64,000 nt of DNA from Derxia lacustris. Its GTDB lineage: Bacteria; Pseudomonadota; Gammaproteobacteria; Burkholderiales; Burkholderiaceae_E. The stretch is taken from NCBI RefSeq assembly GCF_002105195.1, contig NZ_MUHU01000011.1, forward strand, positions 186,001 through 250,000, given 5' to 3'. Shown one piece after another: positions 28,502 to 40,173 of this stretch. Position 1 is the stretch's first letter, and every line of letters begins with the position of its first letter. The notes beneath the pieces were generated by a model. The model saw only the letters and a program-made list of their open reading frames with translations, was not told the DNA's origin and did not search any database. The translations under genes and the position numbers were made by a program.

Positions 28502-28564
28502 GGGCAGGTGTAGGGCTTGGTTCGGCCGCGCGGGGCGACCGGGGTTGAGGCGAAGCGCGCGATT

Positions 28565-29551
28565 CTAGTGAACGGCGATGGCGTGGCGCGGCACGCTGGC
28601 GACGGACGGACGCTGCGGCGCCTGCGCGCCGAACACGATGCGCTCGAGCGCAGCTTCATCGCGCAGCGCGCAGACCTCGCGGTACAGAAGTTCGGCCTCG
28701 GCATGGCGGCGGCGCAAAAAGTTGAGCCATTGCTTGAGCCGGCCGGCGCGCTGGTCGCGGCCGGTGAGCTGGCCGCAATCGATCCAGAACGCGGCGAGCA
28801 GCGGTTGCAGCGCCGCCCAGTCGAGCCCGCCGTGGCCGGGCGCGGCGATGGCCAGCGCGAGGCCGGGGTCGGTGACCATGCCGCGCCCGAGCATCAGGTC
28901 GTCGCAGCCCGAGATGGCGCGGCAGCGACTGGCGTCGGCGGGCGTGAACACGTCGCCGTTGGCGATCAGGCGCAGCTTTACCGCGGCGCGGATGTCGGCG
29001 ATGCGCTCCCAGTGCGCGGGCGGGCGGTAGCCCTCGACCTTGGTGCGCGCGTGGACCACGAGTTCCTCCGCGCCGCCGGCCTCGATGGCTTGCGCGCAGT
29101 CGACCGCGAGCGAGTCGTCGCAGAAGCCGAGCCGCATCTTGGCCGACAGCGGCACGCCGGCCGGCAACGCGGCGCGCACGGTCTCGACGATGCGTTGCAG
29201 GTTGTCGGGCTCGGTGAGCAGCGCCGCGCCGCCGCCATGGCGGTTGACGATCTTGGCCGGGCAGCCGAAGTTGAGATCGACGCCGGCCGCGCCGAGGGCT
29301 GCGACGGCGGCGGCGTTGTCGGCCAGGCAGGCGGCGTCGCTGCCCATGAGCTGGGCGCGCACCGGCACGCCGGCGGGCGTGAGGCCACCGTGGTCGAGTT
29401 CGGGCATGACGCGGCGGAAGGCGCGGTCGGGCAGCAGCGTGCCGGTCACGCGGATGAACTCGGACACGCAGCGGTCGATGCCGCCGGCGCGGGTGAGGAT
29501 GTCGCGGAGGACCCAGTCTAGGAGGCCTTCCATCGGGGCTAGTAGGAGCAT
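28565..29551 (-). CDS. dusC: tRNA-dihydrouridine(16) synthase
   Basis: 328 residues of FMN-dependent Dus fold: LLLAPMEGLLDWVLRDILTRAGGIDRCVSEFIRV at the start is diagnostic for DusC rather than DusA or DusB. The catalytic Cys is in VDLNFGCPAKIVNRHGGGAALL (about residue 98), KMRLGF contacts RNA, and LIANGDVFTPADA and DDLMLGRGMVTDPGLA bind FMN. It reduces U16 in the tRNA D-loop. It sits 63 bases upstream of parC on the same strand and is probably independent. A gene-free repeat region begins on its 5' side. Confidence 0.93.
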   Translation of the reverse strand: MLLLAPMEGLLDWVLRDILTRAGGIDRCVSEFIRVTGTLLPDRAFRRVMPELDHGGLTPAGVPVRAQLMGSDAACLADNAAAVAALGAAGVDLNFGCPAKIVNRHGGGAALLTEPDNLQRIVETVRAALPAGVPLSAKMRLGFCDDSLAVDCAQAIEAGGAEELVVHARTKVEGYRPPAHWERIADIRAAVKLRLIANGDVFTPADASRCRAISGCDDLMLGRGMVTDPGLALAIAAPGHGGLDWAALQPLLAAFWIDCGQLTGRDQRAGRLKQWLNFLRRRHAEAELLYREVCALRDEAALERIVFGAQAPQRPSVASVPRHAIAVH

Positions 29552-30180
29552 TCGGGCGAGGGTAGTTCATTGGCTGTTGGGTTGGCTGCGGCGCGCGGGC
29601 TGGCCTGAAGGGCCCCGCCGGCCGACTGGCTCGCCCGGCCGCGAGCGGCCGGGTTCCCTCGCTGCGGTGACGGGCGCCGGCCCGGTCCGCCAACTCAGGC
29701 CGCTTGCGCGGCCTTCAAACATGCGGACCTGAGCCGCTGCGCGGCTCACCGGCGCCCGTCGCCTTCGCTCGGCGTGCCAGACGGCCGGCGGGGCCCTTCA
29801 GGCCAGCCCGCGTGCCTCTTTCGGCTATTCAAGGCGATGGCCGCTTCGCGGCTGTGGCTCAGGCACCAGGCTCCCCGAGCAACATGGGCCGCTCGCACAA
29901 CCGCCAGCCCCTCGCACAGGCACCCGCAACCCCACCGCGCGAACGAGCTGCCGGACGGGGGCGGGGCGTGGGCACGCCGTCGGGAGCGCCGAGCTCCGGG
30001 GCCGGATGCTGGCGAGCCGCGCAGCGGCTCAGGTCCGCATGTTTGAGCAACGCGCAAGCGTTGCGAGTTGGCGGACCGGCCAGCCTCCGGCCCCGGAGCG
30101 AGGGCAGCCGGCCCCGCCGGCCGCTCGCGTCGGCGCGCCCGCGCCCCGCCCCCGTCCGGCAGCGCTCCCCGAGCAAACCT
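29552..30180. repeat. Gene-free mosaic of interlocking inverted repeats
   Basis: A 629-base gap between dusC and the lipocalin gene. Four pairs of inverted arms are visible and interlock: 29594-29624 with 29782-29812 (31 bp), 29682-29696 with 30065-30079 (15 bp), 29715-29747 with 30014-30046 (33 bp) and 29947-29968 with 30142-30163 (22 bp). All four appear perfect. Short palindromes such as GAGCCGCTGCGCGGCTC lie inside. Open frames here have compositions unlike neighbouring proteins, so I call none. It may be a cluster of intergenic REP/BIME-like elements or remnants of a miniature mobile element; I cannot tell which without genome-wide comparison. Confidence 0.7.
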
Positions 30181-30723
30181 CTACCGCTGCGGCACGCGAA
30201 ACAGCGCATCGGCGGAGTAGCCCATGGCCACCACCCGCGCCACCAGCGCCGCGTACTCCTCATCCGTCACCACCGGCGTGCGCGCCATGATCCAGACCAG
30301 ATCGCGCCGCTCGCGCGCCACGATCACGCGCGAGTAGTCGTCGGCCAGCCAGGCGATGCGGTAGTCGGCCTTGATCGGCCACAGAAACTGCATGCCCCAG
30401 ACCGCATTGCCGCTCGCCGCATCCGGAAAACCGGTCGGCCGCATCGTCTTGGGCTCGCCGTCAAAGCCGCCCTTGCGATAGCTGAAGGTGGTGGCGACGC
30501 TGCCGTCGGGCTTGAGCTCATAGCGCTCGACCTGCTGCCAGGCATCGCGGTCGAGAAAGGTCGGGATGTGGGCGATGACATGCCAGTCGCCCATGAAGCG
30601 CGGCAGGTCGACGCGCGCGGCCAGCGGCAGCGGCGGCCGTGGCGCGCCGGTGGAACAGGCCGCCAGCAGCGGCAGCGCGGCCAGCAGCGCAAGGGCGGCG
30701 CGGCGCGGGGCGATTCGGTTCAT
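30181..30723 (-). CDS. Lipocalin family outer membrane lipoprotein (Blc-like)
   Basis: 180 residues. Signal peptide with lipobox LLAACSTG, then the lipocalin barrel with VDLPRFMGDWHVIAHIPTFLDRDAWQQVERYEL (the GxW motif), FSYRKGGFDGEPKTMRPTGFPDAASGNAVWGMQFLWPIKADYRIAWLADDYSRVIVARERRDLVWIMAR, all as in bacterial Blc. It binds fatty acids or lysophospholipids at the membrane. It is the last gene of an operon with the CFA-like methyltransferase and DUF1295 protein, 23 bases after the latter, which supports a lipid maintenance role. Confidence 0.9.
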   Translation of the reverse strand: MNRIAPRRAALALLAALPLLAACSTGAPRPPLPLAARVDLPRFMGDWHVIAHIPTFLDRDAWQQVERYELKPDGSVATTFSYRKGGFDGEPKTMRPTGFPDAASGNAVWGMQFLWPIKADYRIAWLADDYSRVIVARERRDLVWIMARTPVVTDEEYAALVARVVAMGYSADALFRVPQR

Positions 30724-30746
30724 GACGATCTCCGGCAAACGGCAGT

Positions 30747-31517
30747 TCACGCGCCGGGCCGCCGGGGCCACCACGGCACAAAGGCCGAGGTGCGCGCCAT
30801 GTAGTCGCGGTAGCCCGGCCGGCGTTCGGCAATGTCCTTTTCCAGCAGCGCCACGCCCGACACCTTGAGCAGCAGCCCGGTCAGCATCAGCGGCGCCAGC
30901 ACCGTCCAGGCGCCGCCGGCGGCCAGCGCCACCAGCCACAGCCCCCACCACAGCAGGCATTCGCCGAAGTAGTTGGGATGGCGGCTGAAGCGCCACAGGC
31001 CGCTGTCGAGCACCCGGCCGCGATTGGCGGCATCGGCCTTGAAGCGGTCGAGCTGCGCATCGGCCAGCGCCTCGATGCCGAGCCCGAGCGCAAACACGCC
31101 AAAACCCAGCGCATCGAGCCAGCCGAGCGGCGCGGCCGAGGCCAGCGCCGGCGCGGCGACCCAGCTCAGCACCCAGGCCAGCACGGCTTGCAGGCCGAAC
31201 ACCAGATACAGGCTCTTGTGCGCAAAACCGGGCTCGTTGCGCTGGCGGATTTCCTCATAGCGCCGGTCCTCGGGCTGGCCGCGATTGCGGCGCGCGATAT
31301 GCAGCGACAGCCGCAGCGCCCACAGCCCGATGGCCGCCAGCACCCAGGCCGCGCGCGGTACGGTCGCGGTCTGCGCCACCTGCTGGCCCAGCGCCGACAG
31401 CAGCACGAACGGGCCCCACATCACATCCACGAAGCTCACCCGGCCCACGCTCAGGCTGGCGCGCCAGCCCACCACGGCCAGCATCAGCGCCGCCGCCAGT
31501 CCGGCCAGCAGCGCCAT
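30747..31517 (-). CDS. DUF1295 / steroid 5-alpha-reductase-like membrane protein
   Basis: 256 residues from ATG 31517, which overlaps the stop of the preceding gene (ATGA). About six transmembrane helices, and the C-terminal isoprenylcysteine methyltransferase/steroid reductase-like signature GLWRFSRHPNYFGECLLWWGLWL with the invariant RHPNYFGE. RRNRGQPEDRRYEEIRQRN is also typical of DUF1295. Proteins of this kind often accompany CFA-type methyltransferases and may reduce or modify lipid acyl chains. No reaction is proven for this branch. Confidence 0.88.
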   Translation of the reverse strand: MALLAGLAAALMLAVVGWRASLSVGRVSFVDVMWGPFVLLSALGQQVAQTATVPRAAWVLAAIGLWALRLSLHIARRNRGQPEDRRYEEIRQRNEPGFAHKSLYLVFGLQAVLAWVLSWVAAPALASAAPLGWLDALGFGVFALGLGIEALADAQLDRFKADAANRGRVLDSGLWRFSRHPNYFGECLLWWGLWLVALAAGGAWTVLAPLMLTGLLLKVSGVALLEKDIAERRPGYRDYMARTSAFVPWWPRRPGA

Positions 31518-32563
31518 CACGCGCGCCGCTCGAACAGGTAGTGCGACACCCACCACTGGTTGCCGCCGTCATGGCCGAACAGCTCGGCGCAGGACATGAA
31601 GAAGATGCGCCAGCGCGCCAGCCAGACGCCGGCCGTGTCGTCGCCATAGGTGCGCGCCAGGATCGGCAGCGCCGCATCGCGTCGCGCATCGAGGTTGGCG
31701 AGCCAGGCGTTGCAGGTGCGCTCGTAATGCCGGCCATCCCAGCGCCAGCGCCGCAGCAGCCGCAGGTCGTCCTGAAAGCGCGCCGGCAGCTCGTCGCTCG
31801 GCATCATTCCGCCCGAGAAGAAGTGGCGGCTCATCCAGTCGCCCGGGCCTTCGGCCACAAATGCATAGGGCGTGGCGCGCTGCACGAACACATGCATGAA
31901 GAAGCGCCCGCCCGGATTCAGCCAGCCGGCCAGGCGGCGGAACAGCTCGGGCCAGTTGCGCATGTGCTCGAACATTTCCACCGACACGATGCGGTCGAAG
32001 CGCTCGTGCGGGTCGAAGCGGTTCATGTCGGCGGTGACGACGCGCAGATTGCGCAGGCCGCGCAGCATCGCCTGGGCCTCGATGTAGGCACGCTGCGACG
32101 CCGAGTTGGACACCGCGACGATGCGGCTGGCCGGATAGCGCTCGGCCATCCACAGGCTCAGCGAGCCCCAGCCGCAGCCCAGTTCCAGCACGGTCTGGCC
32201 GTCGGCCAGCTCGGCGCGGGCGCAGGTCTCGGCCAGCGCCGCGTCCTCGGCCGCGTCGAGCGTGGCGACGCCCTCGGGCCACCAGCAGGCGCTGTACTTG
32301 CGCCGCTTGCCCAGCGCCAGCGCGAAGAACTCGGCCGGCACTTCGTAATGCTGCTCGTTGGCCAGCTCGGGCAGCAGTGCCACCGGCGCGTTGCGCATCG
32401 CGGCGACAAAGGCTTCGGTGCGCGCGGCGGCGGCTTCGGGCCGGTCGGCGTCGATCTCGCGCAGGCGCTGGGCCAGCAGGCGGCGGATGCCGGCGCGCAC
32501 CAGGCTGTCGGGCGCGCGGCCCTGTTCAACCCAGCGGATGGCGATGTCGGTAGCGATGGTCAT
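31517..32563 (-). CDS. Cyclopropane-fatty-acyl-phospholipid synthase-like methyltransferase
   Basis: 348 residues. SAM-binding motif VLELGCGWGSLSLWMAERYP near residue 127, the upstream HYEVPAEFFALALGKRRKYSACWWPEG segment that contacts the lipid substrate in CFA synthases, and the SVEMFEHMRNW motif. It is somewhat shorter than E. coli Cfa and lacks part of its N-terminal domain, as do SAM-dependent CFA-like enzymes of this operon type. It probably methylates or cyclopropanates unsaturated acyl chains at the membrane. It is the first gene of the operon with DUF1295 and lipocalin. Confidence 0.88.
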   Translation of the reverse strand: MTIATDIAIRWVEQGRAPDSLVRAGIRRLLAQRLREIDADRPEAAAARTEAFVAAMRNAPVALLPELANEQHYEVPAEFFALALGKRRKYSACWWPEGVATLDAAEDAALAETCARAELADGQTVLELGCGWGSLSLWMAERYPASRIVAVSNSASQRAYIEAQAMLRGLRNLRVVTADMNRFDPHERFDRIVSVEMFEHMRNWPELFRRLAGWLNPGGRFFMHVFVQRATPYAFVAEGPGDWMSRHFFSGGMMPSDELPARFQDDLRLLRRWRWDGRHYERTCNAWLANLDARRDAALPILARTYGDDTAGVWLARWRIFFMSCAELFGHDGGNQWWVSHYLFERRA

Positions 32564-32710
32564 GGGCGGGCTCGTGCGGGCGCCGGAACTCCGGCCTTGC
32601 CGACCCAGACCGCGCCGGTCGCGCTTGGTTCAGCCGGCCCGCTGCGACACAAAAAACAAAACGCGCGCCCGGCCCCGAGGCCGCAACACGCGTTGTGCCG
32701 GCCTGCCGCG

Positions 32711-33590
32711 TCAGACCCGGAACCGCCCGATCGCCGAGGCCAGCTGGCGCGCCTGCGACTTCAGGCTGTCGGCCGCCGCCGTGCTCTGTTCCACCAGCGC
32801 CGAGTTCTGCTGCGTCATGGCGTCGAGCTGCGACACCGCCTGCGTCACCTGGCTGATGCCGAGCGTCTGCTCGCGCGTCGCCGCGCCGATCTCGCGCACC
32901 AGCCCGCCCACGCGCTCGACCCGCGTGACCACGTCGTCGATGGTCCGCCCCGCGACGGCCACGCGTTCGCTGCCGGCGCCGACCTTGTCGGCCGAGGCGC
33001 CGATCAGCGCCTTGATCTCCTTGGCCGCCTGCGCGCTGCGCTGGGCCAGCGTGCGCACTTCGCTCGCCACCACCGCAAAGCCGCGCCCCTGGTCGCCGGC
33101 GCGCGCGGCTTCGACTGCGGCGTTGAGCGCGAGGATGTTGGTCTGGAAGCTGATGCCGTCGATCACGCCGACGATGGCCTCGACCTTGCGCGACGAGGCC
33201 TCGATGTCCTGCATCACCGCCACCACCTCACGCACCGCCGCGCCGCCCTTCACCGCCACGTCGGTCGCGGCGATGGCGAGGTCCGTCACCTGGCTCGCGT
33301 GCTCGGCGTTCTGCTGCACCGTGCCCGACAGCTCTTCGAGCGAGGCCGAGGATTCTTCGAGGCTCGCCGCCTGTTCTTCGGTCCGCGCCGACAGGTCCAC
33401 GCTGCCGGCCGCCACTTCGCTCGCGCCGGTCTCGATCTGCTCCGATGCCTGCTTGAGCGAGCGGATCAGCTCCGACAGCCGTACCACCATGCCTTGCTGC
33501 GCGCGCGACAGGTCGGCCAGTTCGTCGCGACCGGTCACGTCCAGCCGCACCGTCAGATCGCCGTCGGCGACCCGGTTGGCGGCCTGCACC
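32711..33590. repeat. Long direct repeat copy 1 (MCP signalling half)
   Basis: About 880 bases that recur at 34419-35298 (offset 1708) and 36167-37040 (offset 3456). They encode the HAMP-to-C-terminus part of the three chemoreceptors. Copies 2 and 3 look almost identical at the base level; this one has more substitutions. Confidence 0.8.
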
Positions 33591-34276
33591 GCCGCCTGCA
33601 ACGGCACCACGATGGAACGCGTGATGAACACCGTCGCCGCCGCGCCGATCAGCAGCGTCGCGACGCCGATGGCGATCATCGTCACGGCTGCGGCATGCAT
33701 CGCGGTCGCGCCGCGTTCCACGGCCTCGTCCTTGAGCTTGACGTTGTAGTTCCAGTCGGCCTCGGTCGCGTCGAGCACTCGTGCCGCCACCTTGCGCAGC
33801 TCGCCCTCGGCGATCTTGCCGCGCACCGCGTCGAGCCGCGCGCGGTCGCTGCCCGACGCGCCCAGTTCGGCGCGCAGGGCCTGCCAGCTCGCGGCGTAGG
33901 CATCGGCGGCGGCGCCGATTTCCCGCCACAGCCGGCGGTCCTCGTCGTCGCTGACATAGAGGCGGCCGTACTCGGCATGGGCGTCGGTGAACTTCTGCCA
34001 GCGCCGGCTGCGGTCCTCGGTGGCCACCTTGCGGCCGGCTTCGTCGTTGCCGAGCGCCACGCGCAGGTCGCCGCGGCGCACGCCGCTGATGCCTTCGCGC
34101 ATTTGCGCCAGCGCGGTGAGCGACGGCACGGTATCGGCCGACACCTCGCGCGCCGCCGCGTCGATGGCGCGGATCTGTGCCCATGCGGTCAGGCCGATGG
34201 CCACGGAAAGCAGCAGCATCAGCCCGAAGCCAAGCGCGAGTCGGCGCGAAAGCCGGATTTGATTGAGCCAGACCAC
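32711..34276 (-). CDS. Methyl-accepting chemotaxis protein 1
   Basis: 521 residues from GTG 34276 ([13 protein letters not shown]), preceded by AGGAG; the paralogues start at the same place. TM1 (about 11-33), a periplasmic four-helix bundle (34-190), TM2 (191-213), HAMP, then the MCP signalling hairpin with the conserved tip [47 protein letters not shown]. No C-terminal CheR-binding pentapeptide. Of the three tandem copies this has the most divergent C-terminus (ALVEQ preceded by [16 protein letters not shown] for the AGLEQVSQ of the others). The ligand is unknown. Confidence 0.92.
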   Translation of the reverse strand: MVWLNQIRLSRRLALGFGLMLLLSVAIGLTAWAQIRAIDAAAREVSADTVPSLTALAQMREGISGVRRGDLRVALGNDEAGRKVATEDRSRRWQKFTDAHAEYGRLYVSDDEDRRLWREIGAAADAYAASWQALRAELGASGSDRARLDAVRGKIAEGELRKVAARVLDATEADWNYNVKLKDEAVERGATAMHAAAVTMIAIGVATLLIGAAATVFITRSIVVPLQAAVQAANRVADGDLTVRLDVTGRDELADLSRAQQGMVVRLSELIRSLKQASEQIETGASEVAAGSVDLSARTEEQAASLEESSASLEELSGTVQQNAEHASQVTDLAIAATDVAVKGGAAVREVVAVMQDIEASSRKVEAIVGVIDGISFQTNILALNAAVEAARAGDQGRGFAVVASEVRTLAQRSAQAAKEIKALIGASADKVGAGSERVAVAGRTIDDVVTRVERVGGLVREIGAATREQTLGISQVTQAVSQLDAMTQQNSALVEQSTAAADSLKSQARQLASAIGRFRV

Positions 34277-34418
34277 GGGGCGGTCTCCTGAAGTGAAATC
34301 GTCGACCGGCGTCACGCAACCCGGTCAGCCTGCAAGTGTTCAGGAGTACCGCCGGATGAAAACGGCGATCAGGAGAACCGACAGGCACCACTTCGGCGCA
34401 TGCCGCCCAAGCCCGCAA

Positions 34419-35298
34419 TCAGACCCGGAACCGCCCGATCGCCGACGCCAGCTGGCGCGCCTGCGACTTGAGGCTGTCGGCCGCCGCCGTGCTCTGTTCC
34501 ACCAGCGCCGCGTTCTGCTGCGTGACCGCATCCAGCTGCGACACCGCCTGACTCACCTGCTCCAGCCCGGCGGTCTGCTCGCGCGTCGCGGCGCCGATCT
34601 CGCGCACCAGCCCGCCCACGCGCTCGACCCGCGCGACCACGTCGTCGATGGTCCGCCCCGCCACCGCCACCCGCTCGCTGCCGGCGCCGACCTTGTCGGC
34701 CGAGGCGCCGATCAGTTCCTTGATCTCCTTGGCCGCCTGCGCGCTGCGCTGGGCCAGCGTGCGCACTTCGCTCGCCACCACCGCAAAGCCGCGCCCCTGG
34801 TCGCCCGCGCGCGCCGCCTCGACCGCCGCGTTGAGCGCGAGGATGTTGGTCTGGAAGCTGATGCCGTCGATCACGCCGACGATGGCCTCGACCTTGCGCG
34901 ACGAGGCCTCGATGTCCTGCATCACCGCGACCACTTCACGCACCGCCGCGCCGCCCTTCACCGCCACGTCGGTCGCGGCGATGGCGAGGTCCGTCACCTG
35001 ACTCGCGTGCTCGGCGTTCTGCTGCACCGTGCCCGACAGCTCTTCGAGCGAGGCCGAGGATTCTTCGAGGCTCGCCGCCTGTTCTTCGGTCCGCGCCGAC
35101 AGGTCCACGCTGCCGGCCGCCACTTCGCTCGCACCGGTCTCGATCTGCTCCGACGCCTGCTTGAGCGAGCGGATCAGCTCCGACAGCCGCGTGATCATTC
35201 CCTGCTGCGCGCGCGACAGATCGGCCAGCTCGTCGCTGCCCGTCACGTCCAGCCGCACCGTCAGATCGCCATCGGCCACGCGGTTGGCGGCCTGCACC
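34419..35298. repeat. Long direct repeat copy 2 (MCP signalling half)
   Basis: Second copy of the repeat. Long runs are shared exactly with the third copy, including synonymous positions, which suggests recent duplication or gene conversion. Confidence 0.8.
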
Positions 35299-35984
35299 GC
35301 CGAGCGCAGCGGCCCGATGATCGAGCGCGTGATGAGCATCGTCGCCGCTGCGCCGATCAGCAATGCAAAAGCGGCGGCGGTCAGCATCGCCTTGCGCGCC
35401 GTCGCATCGGCCTCGACCGCGCGCACCGATGCCGCGTCGCCGAGCTTGACGTTGTAGTCCCAGTCGGCCTCGATGGCGTCGAGCGCGGCATTGACCGCCT
35501 GGCGCAACTTGCCGTCGTTGATCTGGCGTCGCAGCTCGGCCGTGCGCTCCGGCTCGCCGAGCGCCGCCTTCAGCTCGTTGAGCGCGGCATTGGACTGGCG
35601 CCGGTATTCCTCGGCCGCCACGCCCGCCACCTGCCAGAGCCGGCGATCCTCGTCGTCGCTGATCATTCCCTTGCCGTACTCCGCATAGGCGCGGTCGTAG
35701 TCGGCCCAGCCCTTGGCCTGCACCTCGCCCGACTTGCGACGGCTTTCGTCGTTGTCGGACAGCGCCACGCGCAGCTCGGAACGCCGCGCCAGCGAAAGCC
35801 CGTCGCGCATGTGCGCCAGCACCGTCAGCGACGGCATGGTGTTGGTGGCCAGATAGTTGGCCGAAGCGGCGACGCTGGCGATCTGCACCCAGGCCACGCC
35901 GACGATGCCCATGCAAAGCGCAAGCACCAGCCCGAAGCCGAGCGCAAGTCGCTGCGAAAGTTTCAGTTGATTGAGCCAGTCCAC
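34419..35984 (-). CDS. Methyl-accepting chemotaxis protein 2
   Basis: 521 residues from GTG 35984 ([13 protein letters not shown]), with GGGGGGA upstream. Same layout as copy 1: TM1, four-helix-bundle sensor, TM2, HAMP and signalling hairpin. From about residue 224 to the end it is nearly identical to copy 3, while the sensor region ([41 protein letters not shown]) differs. It retains Gln/Glu-rich methylation helices ([27 protein letters not shown]). Confidence 0.92.
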   Translation of the reverse strand: MDWLNQLKLSQRLALGFGLVLALCMGIVGVAWVQIASVAASANYLATNTMPSLTVLAHMRDGLSLARRSELRVALSDNDESRRKSGEVQAKGWADYDRAYAEYGKGMISDDEDRRLWQVAGVAAEEYRRQSNAALNELKAALGEPERTAELRRQINDGKLRQAVNAALDAIEADWDYNVKLGDAASVRAVEADATARKAMLTAAAFALLIGAAATMLITRSIIGPLRSAVQAANRVADGDLTVRLDVTGSDELADLSRAQQGMITRLSELIRSLKQASEQIETGASEVAAGSVDLSARTEEQAASLEESSASLEELSGTVQQNAEHASQVTDLAIAATDVAVKGGAAVREVVAVMQDIEASSRKVEAIVGVIDGISFQTNILALNAAVEAARAGDQGRGFAVVASEVRTLAQRSAQAAKEIKELIGASADKVGAGSERVAVAGRTIDDVVARVERVGGLVREIGAATREQTAGLEQVSQAVSQLDAVTQQNAALVEQSTAAADSLKSQARQLASAIGRFRV

Positions 35985-36166
35985 GGGCTGTCCCCCCAGT
36001 TGTCTTGTCGTTGTAAACGGACATGTGCCGGCGCTTCCACGCCCGATGCCAGTCCGGGCGCCGAGTATCTGGCGCGACAATGTGAGCGGATGCTTCGATC
36101 AACGACTGGGAAGACTTGCTGTTTTGCGCATGACGGAGGTGGACGCTTCGTCCTGCGCGCCGGCGC

Positions 36167-37040
36167 TCAGACCCGGAACCGCCCGATCGCCGACGCCAGC
36201 TGGCGCGCCTGCGACTTGAGGCTGTCGGCCGCCGCCGTGCTCTGTTCCACCAGCGCCGCGTTCTGCTGCGTGACCGCGTCGAGCTGTGACACCGCCTGAC
36301 TCACCTGCTCCAGCCCGGCGGTCTGCTCGCGCGTCGCGGCGCCGATCTCGCGCACCAGCCCGCCCACGCGCTCGACCCGCGCGACCACGTCGTCGATGGT
36401 CCGCCCCGCCACCGCCACCCGCTCGCTGCCGGCGCCGACCTTGTCGGCCGAGGCGCCGATCAGTTCCTTGATCTCCTTGGCCGCCTGCGCGCTGCGCTGG
36501 GCCAGCGTGCGCACTTCGCTCGCCACCACCGCAAAGCCGCGCCCCTGGTCGCCGGCGCGCGCCGCTTCGACTGCGGCGTTGAGCGCGAGGATGTTGGTCT
36601 GGAAGCTGATGCCGTCGATCACGCCGACGATGGCTTCTACCTTGCGCGACGACGCCTCGATGTCCTGCATCACCGCGACCACCTCACGCACCGCCGCGCC
36701 GCCCTTCACCGCCACGTCGGTCGCGGCGATGGCGAGGTCCGTCACCTGGCTCGCGTGCTCGGCGTTCTGCTGCACCGTGCCCGACAGCTCTTCGAGCGAG
36801 GCCGAGGATTCTTCGAGGCTCGCCGCCTGTTCTTCGGTCCGCGCCGACAGGTCCACGCTGCCGGCCGCCACTTCGCTCGCGCCGGTCTCGATCTGCTCCG
36901 ACGCCTGCTTGAGCGAGCGGATCAGCTCCGACAGCCGCGTGATCATTCCCTGCTGCGCGCGCGACAGATCGGCCAGCTCGTCGCTGCCCGTCACGTCCAG
37001 CCGCACCGTCAGATCGCCGTCGGCCACGCGGTTGGCGGCG
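36167..37040. repeat. Long direct repeat copy 3 (MCP signalling half)
   Basis: Third copy of the repeat, offset 1748 from the second. Similarity stops abruptly near the HAMP domain, where the sensor halves begin to differ. Confidence 0.8.
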
Positions 37041-37729
37041 CTCACCGCCGCGTTCAGCGGCACCACGATCGAGCGCGTGATCAGCAGCGTCGCCGCCACG
37101 CCAATCAGCAGCGCGAAGCCGGCGGCAACCGCCATGGCCCGGCGCGCCATTGCATTGGCCTCGCCCGCGCTTGCGACCGCGGCCTCCTTCAGCTGGATGT
37201 TGTAGTCCCAGTCGGCGTCGATGGCGGAGGTGGTGTGCGCGAGCAGCGCCCTGAGCGAACCGAATCCGATCTGATGGCGCAACTGGCGCACCTTGGCCGC
37301 GTCGTCCAAGGACTCAAGACTGCGCAGCGCCTCGTCCGAGGCGCTCAGGTAAGCATCGGCCGCCGCGCCGGCCTCCTGCCACAGCCGCCGGTCGTTCTCA
37401 TCGCTGATGGCGACCTTGCCGTACTCGGCATAGGCCGCGCGAAACTGGCCAAGCGCCTTGGTCCGCCCGAGGATCGCTTCCTGATGGTCTTCCGGCGTGT
37501 TCGCCAGCATCACGCGCAGCTCGTTGCGGCGGACCACCGACAGCGATTCGCGCATCTGGCCCAGGATCGCCAGCGACGGAATGGTGTTGCTGGCGAGGTT
37601 GTTTGCCGTGGCATTGATGGCACCGATCTGTACCCACGCCGTCGCCACGATGACCATGCACAAGGTCAGCACCAGGCCAAAACCCAACGCCAGTCGCCGC
37701 GCAAGCTTCAATCGATTGAGCCAATTCAT
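36167..37729 (-). CDS. Methyl-accepting chemotaxis protein 3
   Basis: 520 residues from ATG 37729 ([13 protein letters not shown]); in-frame codons further upstream were rejected by comparison with the paralogues. TM1, periplasmic helical bundle ([43 protein letters not shown]), TM2, HAMP and the conserved hairpin. The copies share about 300 C-terminal residues almost unchanged with different sensors. It is the most 5' of the three and lies 169 bases downstream of parE. Confidence 0.92.
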   Translation of the reverse strand: MNWLNRLKLARRLALGFGLVLTLCMVIVATAWVQIGAINATANNLASNTIPSLAILGQMRESLSVVRRNELRVMLANTPEDHQEAILGRTKALGQFRAAYAEYGKVAISDENDRRLWQEAGAAADAYLSASDEALRSLESLDDAAKVRQLRHQIGFGSLRALLAHTTSAIDADWDYNIQLKEAAVASAGEANAMARRAMAVAAGFALLIGVAATLLITRSIVVPLNAAVSAANRVADGDLTVRLDVTGSDELADLSRAQQGMITRLSELIRSLKQASEQIETGASEVAAGSVDLSARTEEQAASLEESSASLEELSGTVQQNAEHASQVTDLAIAATDVAVKGGAAVREVVAVMQDIEASSRKVEAIVGVIDGISFQTNILALNAAVEAARAGDQGRGFAVVASEVRTLAQRSAQAAKEIKELIGASADKVGAGSERVAVAGRTIDDVVARVERVGGLVREIGAATREQTAGLEQVSQAVSQLDAVTQQNAALVEQSTAAADSLKSQARQLASAIGRFRV

Positions 37730-37898
37730 CAGAGTCGTCCCAGTTTTTTGTATTTGAAGTTGTTTGCCGTCGCCAGCGCGACCGACGGCCGACAATCTTC
37801 CTTGGGTTCCGATGGCTTTATCCGGTTATCAGGCAGGGAAAACACCGTCTTTCTTGCCAAGACCTTTCCGCCGGCCTGGGTAGCGGCCGGCGCCACGC

Positions 37899-39893
<1,995 letters not shown>

Positions 39894-39925
39894 GAATTCG
39901 CATTGTGAGAAATCGGGGGCTCAGA

Positions 39926-39950
39926 GTTATTCACAATTTTTGTGAACAAC
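39926..39950. promoter_or_regulatory. DnaA-box-like palindrome before parE
   Basis: TTATTCACA (39928-39936) matches the DnaA box TTATNCACA, and the inverted partner reads TTGTTCACA on the other strand. Together they form a TTCACAA-TTT-TTGTGAA palindrome 33 bases upstream of the parE start. It could be a transcription factor site instead. Confidence 0.35.
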
Positions 39951-40173
39951 GGGGGACTTGACTTGCCCGCAAGCCCCGCCGGCATTGGCTTGCGCTGGCC
40001 TGCCCAAGATTTCGGCAAGCCGGCGGCGGAGGTTGCGGCAGGGATGAAAACCGGGATCGGCGCCAGACCGACCCCTTGACAAGGCCGGCTGGCAAGCCGG
40101 ACCGGCATTCTAGACAGCGGCCGGCGCGCCGCCCCGCCAGGCGGCAGGGCAAGACCGATCGCCGGCCCGGCGC

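Noticed and set aside
25943-28513. An 856-codon open frame opposite parC
   Set aside because: Antisense shadow; ParC motifs on the minus strand are unmistakable.
29704-30804. Open frames inside the inverted-repeat mosaic (for example a 366-codon plus-strand frame)
   Set aside because: They run across the repeats and oppose the lipocalin gene, with repetitive Arg/Ala/Pro composition and no recognisable domain.
39894-40173. A replication origin, suggested by the DnaA-like boxes
   Set aside because: Only two boxes, no DnaA gene, no AT-rich unwinding region, and no gidA/rpmH context.
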